Origin: Deltaproteobacteria bacterium
GTDB taxonomy: Bacteria > Myxococcota > Kuafuiibacteriia > Kuafuiibacteriales > Kuafuiibacteriaceae
DNA: 64,000 nucleotides
Direction of reading: 5' to 3'
Assembly (NCBI GenBank): GCA_020632995.1
Contig: JACKEN010000025.1
Coordinates: 1-64,000, forward strand
A program made the translations under genes and the position numbers. The stretch's first letter is position 1; each line of letters opens with the position of its first letter. The notes under the pieces are model-generated. The model searched no databases. It had not been told where the DNA came from and was given only the letters and a program-made list of their open reading frames with translations. Shown in pieces: positions 62,857 to 64,000 of this stretch.

Positions 62857-63738
62857 GTGCCCTCCTCCGTCGCGGTCCTGGCCAGCGTGGGCCGCCTGCA
62901 CATCGTGGCCATCGCCGCCCTCGGCACCTTCACCTTCACCTGGCTCTTCACCGGGCACCACGACCCGCGCCTCGCCGCCCTCGCCGCCCTGGACTGGTTC
63001 CTCGTGAACCTCCTGAACCGCGTGGTGGACCTGAAGGAGGACGCCGCCAACCACGTGCTCGGCACCGACCTCGTGGCCCGCCACCGCCGCGCGTTCCTGT
63101 GGGGCGGCCTCGCCGTCCTGCTCGCCTCGCTCGTCCTCGGCCACCTCTGGCTCGCCACCCTGACCCCGCTCCGGGTGGCGTTCCACGCCCTCGGCCTCGC
63201 CTACAACTGGCCGCTCCTCCCGGGCGGGCGGCGCCTCAAGGCCCTCTACTTCTTCAAGAACACCGCCTCCGCGATCGGCTTCATGCTCACCGTCTTCGGC
63301 TTCCCCCTCGCCGCGATCGTCGCCGGCGCCGCTGCCTTCCCGGCCGGCGTCACCTGGGCCACCGTCGGGTTCGCGGCGGGCTTCTTCTTCCTCTTCGAGC
63401 TGAGCTACGAGGTCATCTACGACCTCCGCGACGCCGAGGGCGACGCCCTGGCCGGCGTGCGCACCTACCCGGTGGTCCACGGTCCGCAGGTCGCCTTGCG
63501 CATCACCGACGCGCTGCTCGTCGGCTCGGCCCTGTGCCTCGCCGTGGGCTACGCCCTCGGTCCGGTGCCGTGGCGCCTCTTCGTCATGATCCTGGGCCCG
63601 GGGCTCCAGGCGGCGCTCTACAAGCGCGCGGTGGCGCGGGGGATCACCAGCCGAGACTGCGTGAACATCACCTGGCTGGGGGCCGGGCTCCTCCTCGCCT
63701 ACCACGGGTGGATCGTGGCCGGGCTCCCGGGGGTATGA
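62857..63738 (+). CDS. UbiA-family prenyltransferase
   Basis: A 293-residue membrane enzyme from a GTG, with about eight hydrophobic segments and both Asp-rich motifs: NLLNRVVDLKED (first, Mg/diphosphate binding) and YDLRDAEGD (second). UbiA enzymes join a prenyl diphosphate to an aromatic ring or similar acceptor. The acceptor is unknown, since no quinone or chlorophyll-type genes are adjacent. It is divergent from the USP-like gene. Confidence 0.9.
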   Translation: MPSSVAVLASVGRLHIVAIAALGTFTFTWLFTGHHDPRLAALAALDWFLVNLLNRVVDLKEDAANHVLGTDLVARHRRAFLWGGLAVLLASLVLGHLWLATLTPLRVAFHALGLAYNWPLLPGGRRLKALYFFKNTASAIGFMLTVFGFPLAAIVAGAAAFPAGVTWATVGFAAGFFFLFELSYEVIYDLRDAEGDALAGVRTYPVVHGPQVALRITDALLVGSALCLAVGYALGPVPWRLFVMILGPGLQAALYKRAVARGITSRDCVNITWLGAGLLLAYHGWIVAGLPGV

Positions 63739-63778
63739 GGCCCTGTGTGCGCTGGGGCGCCCTGGGGACCCGAGCCCC

Positions 63779-64000
63779 TCAGTCCGGGCGCTCCGTCGAC
63801 TCGATCGCCTCGAGGACCTGCCCGATGGCCTGCCGCCGATCGGGGCGGGCCCTGCTCTGCGCGCGGCGGAGCTCGCTGACCGCGTCGTGCCCCCACGCCA
63901 GGAGCGCATCATGTGCGGCGCGGCGCATTCGTGGATCGCGATGCCACAGGTGCTCGACGAGCCTGGGCAAGGCGGGCGCGTACCGGCCGTGGGCGATGGT
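63779..64000 (-). CDS. HEAT-repeat protein, C-terminal part (runs off the right edge)
   Basis: The last ~73 codons of a minus-strand gene. The visible part has HEAT-like helical pairs (PRLVEHLWHRDPRMRRAAHD, LLAWGHDAVSELRRAQ) and ends ESTERPD. The start, the number of repeats and any fused domain lie outside the window. Confidence 0.7.
   Translation of the reverse strand, partial: TIAHGRYAPALPRLVEHLWHRDPRMRRAAHDALLAWGHDAVSELRRAQSRARPDRRQAIGQVLEAIESTERPD

Overview
The window is very GC-rich, densely coded bacterial DNA. It looks like a member of the Myxococcota (myxobacteria and relatives). The grounds are several Hanks-type Ser/Thr kinases, a large number of secreted lipoproteins, Asp/Gly/Thr-rich linkers after lipoboxes, MopE-like DxDxDC motifs and giant Cys- and Gly-rich surface proteins. 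This placement is inference from gene content. No rRNA or tRNA gene, prophage, insertion sequence or CRISPR array was seen.

Layout, left to right. Positions 1-1.5 kb: the start of a Ser/Thr kinase gene with a small upstream partner (minus), divergent from a DUF211 / VIT-like membrane protein pair (plus). 1.5-6.5 kb: a GH13 glycosidase, an O-antigen-ligase-like protein and a HAD hydrolase. 6.6-9.1 kb: a compact thiol-redox operon (VKOR-thioredoxin fusion, OmpA-like anchor protein, TlpA-like lipoprotein). 9.2-19.5 kb: surface proteins, namely a 1,699-residue protein with about 18 InlB-type repeats, a Cys-rich lipoprotein, a lytic transglycosylase and a lamin-tail-domain lipoprotein. 19.7-26.4 kb: metabolic and signalling genes (MBL hydrolase, glpD, HAD-IB phosphatase, membrane-linked kinase, lipoprotein, class II amidotransferase). 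26.4-30.7 kb: an accessory-looking stretch with an AAA ATPase/nuclease preceded by a tandem array of palindromes, a decayed DUF4261 fragment, and small zinc-ribbon and Cys-rich proteins. 30.7-37.2 kb: a papain/C39-like peptidase gene followed by a 1,724-residue lipoprotein gene. 37.3-40.8 kb: divergent katA/oxyR, a small membrane protein and an acyl-CoA thioesterase.

41-50.8 kb holds a complete TonB2/TtpC-type energised uptake system: surface lipoprotein, double terminator, DUF3450 protein, long TolQ/ExbB-like protein, ExbB, ExbD, TonB, TPR protein and TonB-dependent receptor. Most of these genes overlap or nearly touch, so they are very likely one operon. 50.8-56.1 kb: a universal stress protein, an alanine:cation symporter, a 3D-domain protein and a PEGA-domain kinase. 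After a gap of about 1 kb comes a decaheme OmcA/MtrC-like lipoprotein, which suggests electron transfer at the cell surface. The window ends with a methyltransferase, an ArsB/NhaD-type permease with a USP-like partner, a UbiA-family prenyltransferase and the 3' end of a HEAT-repeat gene.

The observations most worth following are the 16-bp palindrome array at 26375-26450, the decaheme lipoprotein with one CX3CH motif and a collagen-like N-terminus, the complete TonB2-like operon, and the recent two-unit expansion inside the giant repeat gene.
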